Shown here one piece after another: positions 62,414 through 64,000 of a stretch of 64,000 nucleotides of DNA. The notes beneath the pieces were generated by a model. The model saw nothing but the letters and a program-made list of their open reading frames with translations. It ran no database searches and was not told the DNA's origin. Both the position numbers and the translations under genes were made by a program. Location of the stretch: the NCBI GenBank assembly GCA_040507225.1, contig JBEVVG010000003.1, positions 186,001 through 250,000 of the forward strand, written 5' to 3'. Every line of letters starts with the position of its first letter. Positions within the stretch are counted from its first letter, which is position 1. The DNA is from Thiodiazotropha sp040507225. Lineage in GTDB: Bacteria; Pseudomonadota; Gammaproteobacteria; Chromatiales; Chromatiaceae.

Positions 62414-63424
62414 ATGTCCATGCTTAAGCAACTGATCAAGTCTCTGATCGCATACACCCTTTACTACTCCGGGGTGATTGCGTTGCTCAAACGAAGAAGA
62501 CTGGATAACAGGGCTGTAGTGCTGATGTATCATCGCGTGGTCCCGCATGAGCTCATGGGAAGCATCCACTCCACAAGCGGAATCGTGACCGAGGCCGGGC
62601 TGTTTTCCAGGCATCTGGTCTGGCTGAAAGAAGAGTTCCGGGTTCTGTCAGTGAATGAATTGGCTGAACTGTTCCGGGAACAGCGGGAGATTCCTTCGGG
62701 GAGCTGTCTGCTGACTTTCGATGACGGTTGGCGGGACAATTTCGAACACGCGAAACCGGCCCTGGAAGCCCAAGCCGTACCGGCCACCATCTTTCTCCCC
62801 TATCATTACATTGAAAACGACATCGTTTTCTGGCAGGAGGAACTCCTGGCGAGACTGGAGGCCCTGGTGCACAGCGATGCACAGGCGGATCGTACCTATC
62901 TCCATGAAATCACCGGGATCGAGGGGGATGCCGATAAAGCACAACTCAGAGCCTTCATCAGCGGGCTCAAACAGTTGAGTTACGAAGAGATTGATGGGTT
63001 GCTGGATAATCTGCGGCAAAGGCAGGCGGGGTCACATGTGGATCTCTCGAATGATCGCTACCTGGACTGGACCCAGGTGCACGCGATGTCGCAATCGGTG
63101 ATCAATTTTGGTTCCCATGCCCTGTCCCACAGGATCCTCACTCAGATCGACCCAGGGGAAGCAGCGTCGGAAATACAGGATTCGAAGCGCCTGCTGGATG
63201 AGCATATCGAGGGTGGGGTGCAGAGCATCGCCTACCCGAACGGCAACTCCAGCCGCGAAGTGGAGCGCCTGACTGAACAGGCCGGTTTCAAACTGGGCTT
63301 TGTCACCCGGCGGGGTTATGTCTCGAAACAGTCCAATCCCCTGAGCTTGCCCAGATTCAATATCCACAGCAACAACTCGAAATCAAAACCGATGTTGATG
63401 TGCCTGCTGCTGGACATCTTCTGA
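62414..63424 (+). CDS. NodB-type polysaccharide deacetylase
   Basis: 336 residues. An N-terminal hydrophobic segment (LIAYTLYYSGVIALL) may anchor it; VVLMYHRV, LLTFDDGWRDNF (catalytic and metal Asp) and GSHALSH (metal His pair) are the NodB motifs. It differs in build from the XrtA-type deacetylase at 55461, so it should act on another polysaccharide or step. The 236 bp behind it hold no gene. Confidence 0.88.
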   Translation: MSMLKQLIKSLIAYTLYYSGVIALLKRRRLDNRAVVLMYHRVVPHELMGSIHSTSGIVTEAGLFSRHLVWLKEEFRVLSVNELAELFREQREIPSGSCLLTFDDGWRDNFEHAKPALEAQAVPATIFLPYHYIENDIVFWQEELLARLEALVHSDAQADRTYLHEITGIEGDADKAQLRAFISGLKQLSYEEIDGLLDNLRQRQAGSHVDLSNDRYLDWTQVHAMSQSVINFGSHALSHRILTQIDPGEAASEIQDSKRLLDEHIEGGVQSIAYPNGNSSREVERLTEQAGFKLGFVTRRGYVSKQSNPLSLPRFNIHSNNSKSKPMLMCLLLDIF

Positions 63425-63660
63425 CACGCGCACTCATTACCATGCTGCCGAGGTATGTATTCTGAACCGCATCGACCATGCCATGCATCAGCGGCGCGAT
63501 GCCGTTGCCCATGTGCCAGGCAGCCAATCATTGCTGCACCAATGCTCGATTCCGATATGCCGGCAAGGATGTTCCGTACAGCCGTGGGCAAGGCACATGC
63601 CTTGGAGATTGCGTCGATCTTTGCCGGCTGCCGCGACCGTCGGGTTGAATCGAACAGACC

Positions 63661-63999
63661 CTAGCTGAAGTATTGCGGCCGGGATTTGACCTCAATGGTC
63701 TCAACCTGCTGATGATCGCTGGCTTCGACTTCACTCAGCACCATGCGGTGGAGTGCCAGAGTCAGACCCATCAACAGGAACAGGTGGGGATAGAGATATC
63801 CGGTCAGGAAAGCCGCGCAGACGGCCCAGGTCAAGGTGGACCAGATCAGTGCGTGAGGCCATATCGGCATGATACTGATGCGTCCCTGATTCTCCAGAAC
63901 CAGTGCCAGGGTTCGTCGATTGAGTTTTATGGTGTGCCAGATACTCAACAGAAAGATGATGATCCCAGGGAAACCGTATTCGGCAATCACCTTGAAGTA
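63661..63999 (-). CDS. O-antigen ligase-like membrane protein, 3' end
   Basis: Only the last ~113 residues lie in the window; the frame is open at the right edge (YFKVIAEYGFPGIIIFLLSI). Two membrane helices follow a VIAEYGFPG stretch that is typical of Wzy/WaaL-type polymerases and ligases just after their large periplasmic loop. In XrtA loci the usual member is the exosortase-associated O-glycosylation ligase, which I take as the likely identity. It is transcribed towards the deacetylase gene. Confidence 0.65.
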   Translation of the reverse strand, partial: YFKVIAEYGFPGIIIFLLSIWHTIKLNRRTLALVLENQGRISIMPIWPHALIWSTLTWAVCAAFLTGYLYPHLFLLMGLTLALHRMVLSEVEASDHQQVETIEVKSRPQYFS

Positions 64000-64000
64000 G

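Overview
This looks like a chromosomal window from a sulfur-oxidising gammaproteobacterium, probably Chromatiales-like (Sedimenticola/Thiodiazotropha type). The basis is an oxidative-type dsr cluster (dsrK-L-J-O-P-N-R-S), a separate soxYZ pair, cbb3 oxidase genes and a typical gammaproteobacterial surE-pcm-yqaA-nlpD-rpoS block. Lineage is inferred from gene content only. No rRNA, tRNA, insertion sequence, phage or CRISPR array was seen. Several genes use GTG or TTG starts (dsrN, dsrS, nlpD, ccoG, ccoI, hom, alaC).

Layout. 1-8.9 kb: the 3' part of the dsr sulfur-oxidation operon, entered inside dsrK, with an intrinsic terminator between dsrP and dsrN. 8.9-10 kb: a reverse-strand grxC-hslR-unknown Cys-rich gene operon. 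10.3-17.1 kb: pepN, then a tight CHAD protein / ParA-type ATPase / ABC exporter run. 17.1-19.7 kb: a reverse-strand tandem duplication of LolA-like periplasmic proteins with a small exported protein. 20.2-21.7 kb: a rhodanese and a lipid A-type acyltransferase. 22-25.2 kb: a membrane vWA protein translationally coupled to a membrane coiled-coil protein with an acidic Pro-rich tail. 25.3-26.1 kb: soxYZ. 26.8-32.6 kb: a BepA-like M48 protease, a c-type haem sensor-like protein, an unknown/MoxR/vWA-metallopeptidase operon and a Smr-domain protein.

32.7-46.4 kb is a stress and micro-oxic respiration block. surE-pcm-yqaA-nlpD-rpoS-fnr is followed by ccoNOQP, a 41-residue membrane protein, ccoG, ccoH, ccoI and ccoS. 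An FNR-type box lies about 40 bp upstream of the inferred ccoN transcription start, and the fnr gene encoding its likely activator is directly upstream. 46.4-48.6 kb holds small, mostly unknown membrane proteins. 48.8-53.8 kb holds amino-acid metabolism: alaC, hom, thrC (with an unusual five-cysteine insertion) and an RpfE/COG4255 protein.

53.9-64 kb is an exosortase A (XrtA) exopolysaccharide locus. It has an XrtA-EpsI fusion, two polysaccharide deacetylases, an SGNH/AlgJ-like protein with an MBOAT O-acyltransferase, two exosortase-associated alpha/beta hydrolases, a secreted jelly-roll-like protein and, at the right edge on the reverse strand, the end of an O-antigen-ligase-like gene.

Together the genes describe a bacterium that oxidises stored sulfur through cytoplasmic reverse-type Dsr, passes electrons via DsrMKJOP and DsrL, respires oxygen at low tension with cbb3 oxidase under FNR control, and builds an acetylated or deacetylated exopolysaccharide linked to protein sorting. 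The least explained units are the CHAD-ParA-ABC run, the duplicated LolA-like genes, the vWA/acidic-tail pair and several small membrane proteins.
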